Source: Ceratorhiza oryzae-sativae
Taxonomy: Eukaryota; Basidiomycota; Agaricomycetes; Cantharellales; Ceratobasidiaceae
Length of the DNA stretch: 64,000 nucleotides
Assembly: GCA_030998015.1 (NCBI GenBank)
Contig: JARWMV010000243.1
Location: forward strand, 186,001 to 250,000
Direction of reading: 5' to 3'
Shown: piece after piece, positions 11,767 through 23,998 of the stretch
Position numbering within the stretch: the first letter of the stretch is position 1
Layout: every line of letters begins with the position of its first letter
Program-made: the position numbers and the translations under genes
The notes under the pieces: generated by a model
What the model was told of the DNA's origin: nothing
What the model saw: the letters and a program-made list of their open reading frames with translations, nothing else
Databases searched by the model: none

Positions 11767-12651
11767 TGCATACAATTAGTCCTATGCTAAACTATTTTTT
11801 GTATTATTAAGCAATCACATCCTCGGCCAATCTCACAATTATTCAATGGACTTACTGTCGTAGCCACCGTACAAACGATTGCGGTAGGGAGTGGCTGAAC
11901 CGCCCAGATGTATACCATGACGCCGGATATGAAGGAGAAAAAACCCCTTTTGTCTTCGAGTCAGAGCAATGTTCAATCAGAAAGAAACATACTTACAGAC
12001 AAACAATTTAAGTGGAATAAACATAGACCAGGCAACTATTTTGTTCTTCCAACGAAGGGGGTCGCTGTATGAGTTTTGTTCGTGTGCCTCGTCTTTTGCT
12101 ACATCCCGCTCATGTAGAAGCCCTTTGAAAATATTCCATGTCCATAGCCGAGATAAACCCCATCTATAAGACAACAACTTCAGTTCCTCCTTTTCCACTA
12201 GGAGGCTAATCGAAAAATGAGTAAGCGGGCACTCTTTGGACCTTGAGCGGTATTGAACCTACTCGAACCATCGAGCTGCCAACAATGAAACAACGGCTCC
12301 AAAAGAAGAGAGAATCAAGCTAGTGAGAATCAAGGCATTGCTGGTTTGAATGACAACTGTGTTGGTAGGTGCTACTTGGGTCAAACCCAATAAAGTAGCT
12401 TCTATGCCGGCAAGAAATGTCGATACAACGCCAAGCGTCTTGAATCCTTCGAGAAGATGATGTAAACAAATCTGTGAATATAACAAGCCAGCAGATTATG
12501 ACTACCTTCGACTGTTACCTGGAGCATCCCACGTTAGCGCTTCATGACTCGAGCAAATAGAACTCAACCTTACTCGTTTCATTTCTTGGGCCTTTTCCCA
12601 AGCTACATTTTCTACATCTCCATTTGTGTGCGGCACTGGACGAAGCGCCAT
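11767..12651 (-). CDS. Uncharacterised small multi-span membrane protein; 3' end uncertain
   Basis: I do not recognise this family. The ATG at 12651 starts MALRPVPHTNGDVENVAWEK, which is followed by an intron with donor gtaagg. A second exon (near 12473-12262) encodes HLLEGFKTLGVVSTFLAGIE and a hydrophobic helix NALILTSLILSSFGAVVSLL. The intron (gtaggt...gattag) leads to DLLVEKEELKLLSYRWGLSR and WTWNIFKGLLHERDVAKDEA, and a further exon after an aag acceptor reads GFFSFISGVMVYIWAVQPLP, a second membrane segment. Each junction keeps the frame. The last exon or exons, below 11852, are not settled, so the left coordinate is approximate. The architecture, a soluble linker between two hydrophobic parts, is common among lineage-specific Agaricomycete membrane proteins of unknown role. 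Confidence 0.5.
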
Positions 12652-13945
12652 AATTTCGAGTTTAAGCAATCTACTTGAACCTCCATGCTATACAAAAGGA
12701 ACTTACTTTCCGGTTGAATTTAGCTGAAAGCTTGGAATAAATGAATCTGGTCTCCCTGTAGACTAAAGAAATTTATATTGTATAGTGGGGGCGAATAGAG
12801 CTGAGGGTGCTCAGAGCAGGATAGAGGGCAATGGCTTAAAAAGATCCTTAGGCGCCTATTACAAAATGAGGAATCTGACGGATACGCCAAAACGCACACA
12901 CGTCTGCCGCACGCATCACTGGCGGCAGCCAATCAACCGCACTCTAAGGATGAGCATAAGGCATTGATTGGCATCGGAATAATGGTTGGACACTAGAACA
13001 CGCGTTTGAATCTCATGGGCACGCCCATACGAGATGGGATTTAGGTTTAAAGTGAGCACATTTTGCATTGCACTGGAGACTTGCATCAAGCATGATGTAG
13101 TAGAAGATACCGTCAGGTAGACCTGGAATGCACCAGAAACACGGATATGGGGCAAATAATAGTGTCTTTTCGGCTCCATGAGGCATGTGCGGTAGACGCC
13201 AGGCATGTTAAAATACTACGTCCGGTCACTCGAAGCGAGATACACCAGACTCGACCCGGTCACCCGGGGTCGGACGTTATTATACATGCAACCCCAGTAT
13301 ACGAAGTGCGCTGGGAAAGTCAGAACCACCCTCCGCCGGTCGAAGAGGTAGTCGGACCACCCAGACTACAGCCGTGGGGATCACCCCTGGAGCACATTCT
13401 GAGTGGCACTGGGCTCGAGCATGTAGATATATGCTCACAGCACGCTCAATCAATGCATGGATAGAATTACAGGTGGCCTGCAAGCTTTTGAGAAACTGCA
13501 ATGGCGTACATACGCGCACCTCGTCGTTGGGCCCTGTGCAATGCCAAGGGATCATGTGGATTATCTGAACCTCCATGTCGGTTGAGTATGCGGAGTACTT
13601 ATTCCACAGGCTGAGTCCTCCCACTTCATTGCCAGCTGATATGCGCAGCTGAAGAGGCTTCACAACGAGCCCCGGAATCGCCAACGCCCAACGAATAATG
13701 ATTTGATTATATCAGCTTTCTAAAAGCCTATTTCTGCAGGAGCCGAAATGGCTTTGTCGACAATTATTTCCAAAAGCGTGGGTTGCTCAGGAGCGCTTGA
13801 GCGGGAAGAGGGCGTGGCATAACCTCAGGAGCTCACGAGACACCTTTCCGTGAAACGAAAAAAGATAATATTGAGATTGAGTAACATTTTTCGTACAGAA
13901 AACGTGAATTAAACATCAAACAAATACTTTGGGATCACACATTGT
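12652..13945. other. intergenic region with an unassigned open frame
   Basis: An open minus-strand frame at 13684-13280 encodes 134 residues with some protein-like features (SLWNKYSAYSTDMEVQIIHM; SIHALIERAVSIYLHARAQ) but without splice context or known motif. It might be a relic of a coding gene. Nothing else is supported here. Confidence 0.3.
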
Positions 13946-16667
13946 CTAGGTGAAACGTGGTGCATTGATGATGATGCCAAACTATTCGAGGTAATCAGTC
14001 AAGGAAAACGATTGATCACAATTGAATGTCGCTTACCAGGCAACCCGACAAAATTCCGGCGCATGGCACGGTGAGAACCCACGAGAAGAAGATCCAAGCA
14101 AACTAAATGGATGAAAAACGTGAGCAATTAACCTTAGCAGGGTAATACCCCCAGTCTTACCATGCGCCAATTCAAAGCCTTCAGGTCACCGTTGCACATA
14201 CCAACTGCAATGGTAGCCCCTGTAATGCACTGTGTCGTTGAAACCTATCGCCATGGTCTCAGTCGCTGTACCGAACCATGGGGAAGAAGGGCACTTACTG
14301 GAACAGCGAGCTGGCTAGCCAGAACGACTGAACAGGCAAATTATTAAGCGATATCTCAAGCAGGTACCTCAAAGAAGACTGACCAGCAACAGAGGCCCCG
14401 AGCTCCATAGAAAACCCACGGGAAGGAGAATGAAGGGTCAGGCGGTTACCCAAGACACGCATAATCTAGGAGCAATACTAAGATACACTCTGTTACGATA
14501 CTAGGCGAAGACGTACGTTGTATCCATAAGTAGCCAGACCAAGGACGATTGCAGCACCTCCAAAAGCCAGCATCCATACAGCAACGGGACTTTTAGAGCC
14601 GGCGAATGTCCCAGTATGCCAAGTGAAGTAAATGCTAAATCGGGAGTCATTTTTTGATATATCCAAGCAGTTCTATTAGCGAACACTCACGTCGCGAATG
14701 GTCCAATAGCGTTAGATACATCATTGCTCCCATGCGCAAACCTGTAAATTTGAATACTTAGTGTCAATTGCGAGGAGAGGACAATTATGGGCAACATACG
14801 AGGCGGTAGCAGCAGTCAGGACCTGTAGGAAGGAGTAGAGATGCTCGGTGCGATTGTCATATTGTGCAGCACGGGAATGAATATCATGAAGACGGCGGGT
14901 TTCCTTGCTTGCGCCTTGGGCCTGAAGGGCGTTCACATCGACCGAACTGCCATGCGTGAACGCCTTGACAATGAAAGGTATGGTCCGGTAACGTGCGATG
15001 ATGTAGAGGTTTTTAGGCTCGATCCTACGCCAAGAGTGTAAATATACGATCCTGGGAAAATTAACTCGATGACATACCATGCCCCTTCGATTTCCGGCCC
15101 CTTGACCTCTGTCCACCTCTCGATCCATCCCTTCTTTTCGGGCACAGGAACAGGGGCTTGCTCGTTCGTGTCACGATCGCTGCTGGAAACCTTCTCTTGG
15201 ACTTCACCCTCGGAGCTTCCAGCCTGATTTCTTGTAGCCTCTTTCTTGGGAAGATCATGGGCAACACCATGCTCCTCATCACCGGATGGAGGGAGCACGT
15301 CTTCATCGTGATGTCCCTTGTAATAGTCCGGAACAGCATCAGCTGTCATGGCATCTGCGGGAGGTTCGCGATTCCAGAGAAGAGGACCTAGAGTATACGT
15401 GTTATTTAAGCTAGGAAATGTGTTGAATGGATCGACTTGCCCAAGAAGAAGTGATACCAGCGCACTGTGTAATCACCCTTGACGACACGAGCACGAACAA
15501 ATGGAAGCCAGAAAATAATCGAAAGGAGAGCGACGACCGAGGCTAGATTGAAATATCTAAGTTGGTGCAAAGTGCAACTTCAAAAAAGAAATCATACCCG
15601 TTCCAAGAATCGCTGCAGTAAGTGGACCTGGAGCCATTTCAGCCAGGCCGAGCGAGGGAGATCCCTTCCAGAGGATAGCCATTGTCAAGATAGCTGCGCA
15701 TATAACCATAAGGTGGAGCCCGGTTTATAAAAACAATAAGGCCTTACCAGCAACAATGCTATGAAAGAATGCCACTGGCGTTTTATTATTTAGTCTTTTG
15801 GTTTATAGGCACTGCACTTACAAAAAGTAGAATGGGGCAAGGATGAGGCCCCATTTGACGGAATCCTCCCGCTGGAGAACCTACAGGGCAAATATAGCGT
15901 TTTGCAGTTCAAAAATAATGGGGATGCTTACCACATATTTAGTGATCAAGAATACGATGGCTGCGAATCCTCCCGCAATGGCTGGCGCAACGACCCACTA
16001 GGTGCGGTGTTCATTTAAGTAACAGTTAGGAGACACTATGACAGACATACCGAAGCAAACACGAAGGCAACACCGTTATTCCAACCCCACTTGACAGAAT
16101 CTGCTCCACCAGCTGCGATTCCAACACCGATGAGGGCCCCAACTGTTCATTCATCAAAAAAATGTGAACATGATTCAGCAGTAGTTGAACTTACTGATAC
16201 TATGGGTAGTGCTGACAGGCATGCTGAGGCGGGTAGCCATCGTCAGCCACAAGGAAGATGCGCAAACAGCGCAAACCATCGCAAGCAAAAGCACGGCTGG
16301 ATCCTTCTGGAATATACTTATGTCGACTTTGGGTAGGATTAACAACAAATTAGCTTGTGTCGGGACCATAGAAATCGATACTCACTTATCCCATTACGGA
16401 TAGTTGAGGCCACACGCGAGCCGACCAACACGGCGCCTAAGAACTCTGTACAGCTCGCAATCCCAATCGCCTGCCTTAAGGTGAGAGAGCGCGACGAGAC
16501 CGATGTTGCGAATCTATACAACCGTATGATTAGCTTACAAGTCAGCATGTGAGGGAACTCGACGCTTACGAGTTGGCGACATCGTTCGCACCGATGTTGT
16601 AGGCATCAAGAAAAGCGAAGATCACGCCGAAAGCGAACAAGTAGTCGTATTGGGCCAGGCGCGGCAT
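13946..16667 (-). CDS. PHO89: Phosphate permease of the PiT/PHO4 family (Pho89-type cation/phosphate symporter)
   Basis: Pho89-type proteins import inorganic phosphate with Na+ or H+ across the plasma membrane. The ATG at 16667 gives MPRLAQYDYLFAFGVIFAFL and then the N-terminal family signature DAYNIGANDVANS (GANDVAN), continued after an intron by FATSVSSRSLTLRQAIGIAS and EFLGAVLVGSRVASTIRNGI. Helices SMPVSTTHSI, GALIGVGIAAGGADSVKWGW and SWVVAPAIAGGFAAIVFLIT follow. A hydrophilic central loop (about 15100-15350; DAVPDYYKGHHDEDVLPPSG, KKGWIERWTEVKGPEIEGAW) separates the halves, as usual. The C-terminal repeat shows GATIAVGMCNGDLKALNWRM and FGIIINAPRFT before TAG at 13946-13948. There are many short introns, mostly around 50-60 bp. 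The expected length is about 600 residues. Such genes are usually phosphate-starvation induced; no regulatory site was identified here. Confidence 0.9.
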
Positions 16668-18530
16668 GTCTGCGTCGGTCTGGAGAGTTGAGCTGCGAGG
16701 AACGAACAGCGCACGTCCCTATCAGCAGGCTCGCCCCGGCGCATTTAAGGCGCACAAAAAAAGGCTAGGCACCGGTGTCCTTGCGCGACCGGCCGAAGCG
16801 ACAAGGGCACCACTGTGGTGCATGATGAAGTCGCGAGCCCAGAACTATGCCACTCGTTCAATGCCAGCCAGCAGCTGAAGAACGTGCGCAGGGCACAGCC
16901 ACAGGACTAACATACTTGTATCAGCCAAGCCAGTATATGCTATGGAGATTGGCCTTGGCGGTGGCTTATGTGGTGAGGAACATCAGATTTCAGTGGCCTA
17001 AAGGGTCTATGTACGGCATCACGAAAACATACGGAGCCTCCAGAATTAGTTTCAGAGCAGCTACTTCTATACATAGTTTATCCGACTCACATTCCTGCCT
17101 CACGAGACAATGCAGTGGACCAGAACGAACGGGCCCGATTGAGCTGCCAAGGGCAAGGAACAAATAGTGAGCACGTGCGGGATATTACATAAGCACATAT
17201 TACGCTTGGCATCGTTCCTCGTTCGTTTCCTCAAGTTGAGGGCAGGCACCCACATGTGATAACTATGGATAGCCAAACACGCGGCCACGCGTTAGAAACG
17301 GTTCAACTTGTGGGTCGGCCAAGATTTGGCGAAACTTTAGTGACAAATATCCCACAATCCACAGTGACGCCCAGCCTCTCGTAATGCAGACTGGCCGTTG
17401 GTTGATGTAAAGGGACGCAAACATGACGCGGGGCTCATCAGGGCAGATCGTAGATAGTCGGAAAAACTTCCGAAGTCATCAATCGGTGAGCTTGGCAAGC
17501 CGGCAATAGTCGGGGAGCTTCTGCGCCACCAAAAGTGCTCGAAATGGCTAGGCGCATGGTTAGAGCAAGAGCAAAATCTCAGTCGCCGACTTATGCACCC
17601 TCTGCTGTTACGTGATGAAAATCGCGGCCATCACTGATTGAATGTATGCGCATATTATACACGCACCTATTTCGGGAAGCCGTGCCAAAAGGTGACCAGT
17701 CGCAATTGGGCTTATACTATGCTGCGGCTCTGGCTCCTAGCTGAGATTTAGATGAAGTCAAGACAGTGCCCGCTGTGTAATGATGTATAAGCCAAGTGCT
17801 AAGTCACAGAATATATCATAGAGAATTATGAGCGATTCTTAAGGCGTCTTGCTCGGACTCGTCTCTCGACTCGCGTTACATACTCTCCCCCTGTACCCCC
17901 CGTGCAGGGTGTTGCGCGGTTTTCTTCTTCGTGATCAGGTAGGGACCGCGCCTTGGCTCTTTGTGAGACTGCTAGCGGTATAGAAATAATAGATTTCATC
18001 ATCATCATCATCAATGAGCGATTCGAAACAATGGTATCGGTAACGATACTTAATCAAAGAACACTCTATAAGAAGCGGAAGCCTTTCGAGGGGCTCTAGT
18101 ATGGACATCAGAGAATAATACTGGTAGGCTGGACAAGAGAGGAAGTGAGTTCACGGTGGGGCACGACCAGTACGGTGGATAGGGGAGCACATCGTGTTGA
18201 GCGCGGGAAGGTGGCATGGGGTGCAGCGGGTTCGAGCCACGCGGCGTGCAACGTGGCGTCGAGGGACGTGCCTAGACACATTATTGTGCGCGGGCGGTCG
18301 ATGTCCCCAACTCCTGGGGACGCCGTGGTGTTAGGGTCAAGTGTCCACATCCAGTAGGCACATGGGTTTCTTGAGGACTTGCCGAGGATGACTGCTCATA
18401 AGGGGAGCCTAGAGAAGAGGAAGAGGACAGAACCGGAAGATACCGGCAAGTAGAAGGCCGCATTACCTCCCCGGTAGCCGCTGGATGCCAAGGGGCCATG
18501 AGGATTGGATATCGAATCGTGCTGAGGCGG
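16668..18530. other. intergenic region without a supported gene
   Basis: This includes the promoter side of the phosphate permease, a short (TCA)n microsatellite at about 17996-18014 and GC-rich DNA at 18130-18530 into which the copia element inserted. Open frames on the minus strand at 18108-18613 lack motifs. Confidence 0.4.
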
Positions 18531-18535
18531 GAGTC

Positions 18536-18777
18536 TGTAGAACATTCATGTATATACTCGAATGATCTAGAATGCGTATGAGTCAGTAATCGAGTCAAGT
18601 GTGAATGCGTCATGTATGCGCAGTATATGCGCAGCAGCAGAGCATATGACTCATGTGAATACGTTGGGTATAAATAAGGACTCTACGAGCCCCCCATAAT
18701 CCATCTCTTCACTTACACTCACACATTCTTTTTGTAAACCGTTTCTATATAATAAATATATACATTTGATTTCTATA
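18536..18777 (+). repeat. 5' LTR of copia-1
   Basis: This 242-bp repeat is identical to 23752-23993. It includes a likely TATA motif (gggtataaataagg, about 18667) and an AT-rich end with aataaatatat. Nine CpG sites are present in both LTRs and all are unmutated. Confidence 0.95.
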
Positions 18778-18790
18778 GGTTATGAGCCCC
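18778..18790 (+). other. primer binding site for half initiator tRNA-Met
   Basis: GGTTATGAGCCCC directly abuts the 5' LTR. It is complementary to the anticodon stem-loop (GGGCTCATAACC) of initiator tRNA-Met rather than to a tRNA 3' end, which is the known priming mode of Drosophila copia and yeast Ty5. Confidence 0.8.
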
Positions 18791-18858
18791 GCCCATACGC
18801 TTTAAACCAGAAGAAGACAAATATATATACCTGAGTACTCAAAACAAATTAGCATACC

Positions 18859-21800
18859 ATGACCGATAGCACGCAAACAACCGTTGCTAGCAGTCTACAC
18901 CGCATCGAGCCATTGCGGGGGACGGAGAACTATAACGTTTGGCGTGTGCAAATGGAGGACATACTCACTGACCTCGATTTGTACGGATACGTCGACCGAT
19001 CTAAGTCACTACCGCCCAAAACACTCCAAGTTACTCTTTCGGACAGGAAAGACGCTGCAGGGAAAGCCTTACCGGACAAGATGAAAACCATGGATAACGA
19101 AGAATATAATAAATGGTTAAAGTCAGACCGGAAAGCCTTATCAAATATAAGACTACGAGTAGACGGAAACGTACTCACACACATACAGACATGTGAGTAT
19201 TCCGCCGACGCGTGGGATCTCTTGGCGTCCACCTTCCAAGTCAAAGGCACAGTCGGACTAATCGATCTGCGAAGAAAATTCTTTAGTCATCGCATGGCCA
19301 AAACCGACGATATTGAGGAACACATACAGCACATGCGTGGCTGGTTCCAACAAATAAATCTAATCGCACCAAGGTCAATAACTGAAGTGGATTGGATAAC
19401 AACTTTAGTAGCCAGCTTACCGGATTCGTGGGACACGTTCACTCAATCCATAAGCTTCCGATTCAAAACGGACAACGCGAACAAGCTAGCGGATCAAATA
19501 AGTGATCTACGCTCAAGGATATTAGCCAAGGCACACTGAAGAAGTAATCGTAACAACGAACCAAAAGCGTTCTTCAGTACAAATAAGTTCCAACAGAATA
19601 GGCCTACACGTACCAATACAAAACCTCCAGACAAGTCGAAGTCGAAGTGCAAGAATTGCGGAAAGATCGGGCACTGGGCAAACGAGTGCCGAAGCCCGGG
19701 AGGAGGCGCATACAAGCGAAGTCAGCTCAACAAAGCAAACAAAGGAAATTTCCATAACCGAAGATTTGACTCACCCAATAAGAGTCAAACTGGCAATGCA
19801 CGTACGCATATAGCCATGTCAAAGGACAGCGAAACCCCCGAGTACGCCTTTTCAACCTATGAAGATCAACTGACATTAGTAAGTATTGACCGTAATACGT
19901 GGCTAGCTGATAGCGGAACTACGACTCACATCGCTAGGGACCTAGAGGCATTTACTACGTATAGTAAATCGTCTGGTTACATCACTGGAGTCACTGGTAA
20001 AGAGCCAATCCTAGGCCGAGGCTCGGTTAGACTCAGATGTAAAATAGATCCAAACAAAGATCAATACAAGACTATTGTCCTGACGAATGTAGCACATGTA
20101 CCTGGATCACCTGCTAATCTAATCAGCTTATCGCTGATCACTGATAAGGGCATGCGTGTCTCATTGGACTGCAGCAAGCTAATCATAACAGACACAAATA
20201 ATCATAAAGTAGCGATCAGGTCAAAACTTAATGATCGCATACAGGGCAGTTTGTGGAAGATCGACGCTCAAACAATAAGCAATCCCGTAGACAGTAGAAC
20301 AATAAACGAGGTTGCACTTGTGAAACAAACTGGCCAAACCTGGTATGATTGGCATAGGATTCTGGGTCACCTAAATGCGCAGACACTCAAGCAATTGAAA
20401 AGTACTAACGCTGTCGAGGGAATGGAAGTTGCCGATGATAAAATAGGCTTGAACTTCGAATGTGAAGCATGTATGCAATCAAAAGCGCATATAAAGCCCT
20501 TCCTGAAACAGTTGCAAACAATCGTGAATGAGATAGGCGAACTCATAGTTACCAATGTGTGGGGACCGGCTTGCATCACATCCATCAGTAAATATAAATA
20601 TTATGTATCATTCACGGATGTAGCTACGCGTTTTACAAAACTAGGTTTTCTGAGACACAAAGACAAGACTTTGAGAGAATACAAGGCGTTCGAAGCAATG
20701 TTAGAAACACAGAAATCTAAGAAAATAAAACGCATACGATTTGATAATGGAGGTGAGTTCGTAAATAAAGAATGGTTCGAGCATGCCGCTCTGAAAGGAA
20801 CTATTTTGGAAACTACGGCCCCATATTCAGCTCAGCAAAATGGAATCACTGAACGGCTAAACAGGACACTTACTGAAAAAGTGCGAGCAATGATGCTTGA
20901 GTCAGGAGCACCGAAGTTCTTATGGAACAAAGCGATAGCATATGCATGCTATCTAAAGAACCAGGTGCCCACACAAGTACATGGAGCATTCTGGAAAACA
21001 CCGTACAAGCTCTTTTGGGGTAAGAAACCAAACTTTAGCCAATTAAGGCCGTGGGGAACGAAATGTTACATACTTAATCAAGGAGAGAACATATCAAAAT
21101 TAGACCCTAAAACTTTTACAGGTATATTTACGGGAATATCGGATGTACAAGGTAAAAGTTGGAGATATTACAAGCCTGGAGCTAATCGCATAATGCACTT
21201 GCGGAACATCTTGTTTACACAAGTATATGCGCAGCCCGCAGGTGCGCAAGATGATCCAGAATGGGTAGAAACAGTTGTTCCACCTGCTGAGGGGGAGTCG
21301 AGTCAGAATAGCAGCGCTGCGGAACGAACTGTAGAACTTACTGGAACAGGGGGAGATACCAAGCTGAGCAGCGAGCGAAAGAATGACTCGGTAAATGCAG
21401 GAGAGCAGAAAGGTATAAAAGAGGAGACTAAGAGCGCGAAGAAAGCATCCAACTCACAACTTTCATCTACTCTTATTCACTCTGTCGCCTCTAAACCACC
21501 CAACTGCTCTATTATGCTTAACACCCCTCGCCCTGATACTTCTATATTGCTTAATCGAATTAATGCTGTCAACCAACACACCGGCGTGTGAACCCGTCGC
21601 AACAACCCCAACGCTCCAGCTATCACTTTGGAACGAGAGCGTGGAGGAGTCAAAATCAAGATCGACGACTCCACCACGACAGGTAAGCTCATGTATGAGG
21701 ATAAAAATGAGGTATCTAACCTTGTATTAGGACTCACCAATACCACAGGTGATAGCTCAGGCAGCGAGTTCAACGCCGACAACACATACAGCATTACTTC

Positions 21801-23601
21801 CGACATACCGTCCCTTACCGACGCTCCCACCATATCCTCGACCAGCGAGAGCCCAACCTCCAAAGCCATTGAACTACCCACATACAATGAGCTCAATGGA
21901 TTGGAGGAAGCGTTCTTCAAGCTCACCCTTGACGATCCCGTTCCACCAAAAGCAGAACTGTCCATGGCAACTCCCGACGCCCCCGAAACGCATTGGTCCT
22001 TCCCCACTCAACATATACCATCCGAAGACAACCCGACCGTTGAGCAAGCACTATCCGGACTGAATGCAACCGAATGGAAGTCAGCCATGGAAGCGGAAGT
22101 GGCCACCCTCAAGAAAATGGGAAGTTACGAACTTGTCAACCTCCCAGCCGATCGAAAAGTCATTGGAAACAAATGGGTACTAACCATTAAACGCAACGAA
22201 AATGGTAAGCCTGTTTGTTATAAGGCTCGATTAGTTGTGCAGGGATTTAGTCAGCAACCAGGAATCGACTTTGGACATACTTACGCACCGGTTGTATGAC
22301 TTGATTCTATTTGTATCATCGCATCCTTGGCGAATCAATTCGATTGGGACTTGAGGCAGCTTGATGTAAGTTCCGCTTACCTACATGCGAACGTAAATGA
22401 AGAACTTTATATGCGTCAGATACTGTACTTCAAGGACGAAACAAATAAGGTACTTCGTCTTAAACGTTCAATTTATGGACTGAAACAAGCAGGTCGAATG
22501 TGGAATCAGTTATTCGATAATAAACTCAAGCGACTCGGATACGTACCTTGCAAAACCGACGCGTGTGTTTATCGACATATAATCAACATCGAAGATGAAC
22601 TCTTCGTTGCAATACTTGCGATTCACATCAACAACGTTATGGTTGCAAGCTTGCGCAACTATACCGACTTTATTATCGAAGAACTAATGGAAGCCTTCGA
22701 AATGCGCAACCTAGGTTCCATCTGACACTTTTTAGGTATAAGCTTTACTCGTGATCGTGAGCAAGGCACTTTAACTTTGAGTCAAAAAGCATATATTGAC
22801 TCTATAGTTGAATCTGCAGGTTTGCAGAATGCCTACGCTGCTCACACGCCCATGACGCCGAATATTCAACTCACTCGATTTGAAGGTACGAAGCCCAATT
22901 TTAATTATGGAATGTACATTGGTAAGCTACTATATGCGGCCCTTTGCACAAGGCCCGACATAGCTTACGTCGTTACATTCCTAGCCCAATTCACAACGTG
23001 CTTTGGATCGGCACACATGACAGCTGTGAAGCACGTGATCCGTTACCTAAAGGGCACTGCTTCGCGTGGGATAACGTACCATCAATCCAACAAAGGATTT
23101 GGAGAGTTAGGATATTCTGACGCTGACTGGGGGAGTAACTTACTTGACCGTAAGTCCATCTCTGGTAATATATTTTTACTCAGAGGTGCGGCTATTTCTT
23201 GGTCCGCTAAGAAGCAAGCCACTGTCGCTTTATCAACGATGGAAGCCGAGTATATGGCACTTTCACACGCATGTACTCAGGCGCTATGGCTGCGACAGTT
23301 TCTCGAAGAGTTATACTATGAAGCTGACGCACCAACCCTAATACTTTCAGATAATCTTGCTGCGCTTACGCTTTCAGTTGAGTCGCAATATCATGGACGC
23401 TCGAAACACATCGACATTCGCCATCACTTCATGCGCGATGTTATCGAGCAGCACAAGGTATCTACTTTGTACGTACCGTCCAAAGAGAACCTCGCCGATG
23501 CACTAACTAAAGCATTGCCGGCTCCCCAATTTAGTTATCTTACTAAGCCAATTATGGGGGAGCCGTACGCGATGATTACAGAAGTTGAAGAGGATGAGTA
23601 A
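18859..23601 (+). pseudogene. copia-1 gag-pol polyprotein, inactivated by four in-frame TGA codons and catalytic changes
   Basis: One frame runs from ATG 18859 to TAA 23601 (1,580 codons) and is interrupted by TGA at 19537, 21589, 22297 and 22723 and by nothing else. Domains in order are Gag (LRGTENYNVWRVQMEDILTD), the zinc knuckle CKNCGKIGHWANEC near 19651, protease WLADSGTTTHIA (DSG intact, near 19900), the GAG-pre-integrase HRILGHLNAQTLKQL and C-x2-C, integrase, reverse transcriptase (WVLTIKRNENGKPVCYKARL) and RNase H (GYSDADWGSNLLDRKSISG). In integrase the first catalytic Asp of the D-x-WGP motif is Asn (AAT 20554), while RFDNGGEF and QNGITER are intact. In reverse transcriptase the HVDD motif is H-I-N-N (22624-22635). 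The element therefore cannot encode active enzymes by itself. Confidence 0.92.
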
Positions 23602-23740
23602 TCAACTCGTATAATCAATATAATAGTTGAATTGAAATAATGGAATCGTTCTGAATGTTTGAAAGTCTGATACGGTCTTTGGAATTGGTTATATTCATGT
23701 AATAAATTTCTAATCATTCCTGTAGTTTACACTTACTCGA

Positions 23741-23751
23741 TTAAGGGGGAG
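23741..23751 (+). other. polypurine tract of copia-1
   Basis: TTAAGGGGGAG followed by TG precedes the 3' LTR at 23752. Its position and purine content fit the plus-strand primer of LTR elements. Confidence 0.7.
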
Positions 23752-23993
23752 TGTAGAACATTCATGTATATACTCGAATGATCTAGAATGCGTATGAGTC
23801 AGTAATCGAGTCAAGTGTGAATGCGTCATGTATGCGCAGTATATGCGCAGCAGCAGAGCATATGACTCATGTGAATACGTTGGGTATAAATAAGGACTCT
23901 ACGAGCCCCCCATAATCCATCTCTTCACTTACACTCACACATTCTTTTTGTAAACCGTTTCTATATAATAAATATATACATTTGATTTCTATA
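23752..23993 (+). repeat. 3' LTR of copia-1
   Basis: This is the identical partner of 18536-18777, followed by the target duplication GAGTC at 23994-23998. Confidence 0.95.
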
Positions 23994-23998
23994 GAGTC

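Larger units (their letters stand above)
18536..23993 (+). mobile_element. Complete Ty1/copia LTR retrotransposon (copia-1), 5,458 bp
   Basis: Two LTRs of 242 bp (18536-18777 and 23752-23993) are identical base for base and start TGTAGAAC. The 5-bp target duplication GAGTC is present at 18531-18535 and 23994-23998. Directly after the 5' LTR lies GGTTATGAGCCCC (18778-18790), the complement of the initiator tRNA-Met anticodon arm, which is the primer site of copia and Ty5-type elements. A purine tract AAGGGGGAGTG precedes the 3' LTR. The single long frame between them has the order gag, zinc knuckle, protease, integrase, reverse transcriptase, RNase H, which is the Ty1/copia order. The element is structurally complete but its polyprotein is disabled by point changes. 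Confidence 0.96.

Noticed and set aside
18229..18238. GGTTCGAGCC, a match to the pol III B-box, as a possible tRNA
   Set aside because: No A-box or cloverleaf can be drawn around it, and the flanks do not pair.
18859..23601. TGA read as an amino acid or by programmed readthrough in copia-1
   Set aside because: The catalytic Asp residues are also lost through the same CpG-type change, and other genes in the window use TGA as a true stop (TGA ends Coq8 at 55243), so mutation is the simpler explanation.
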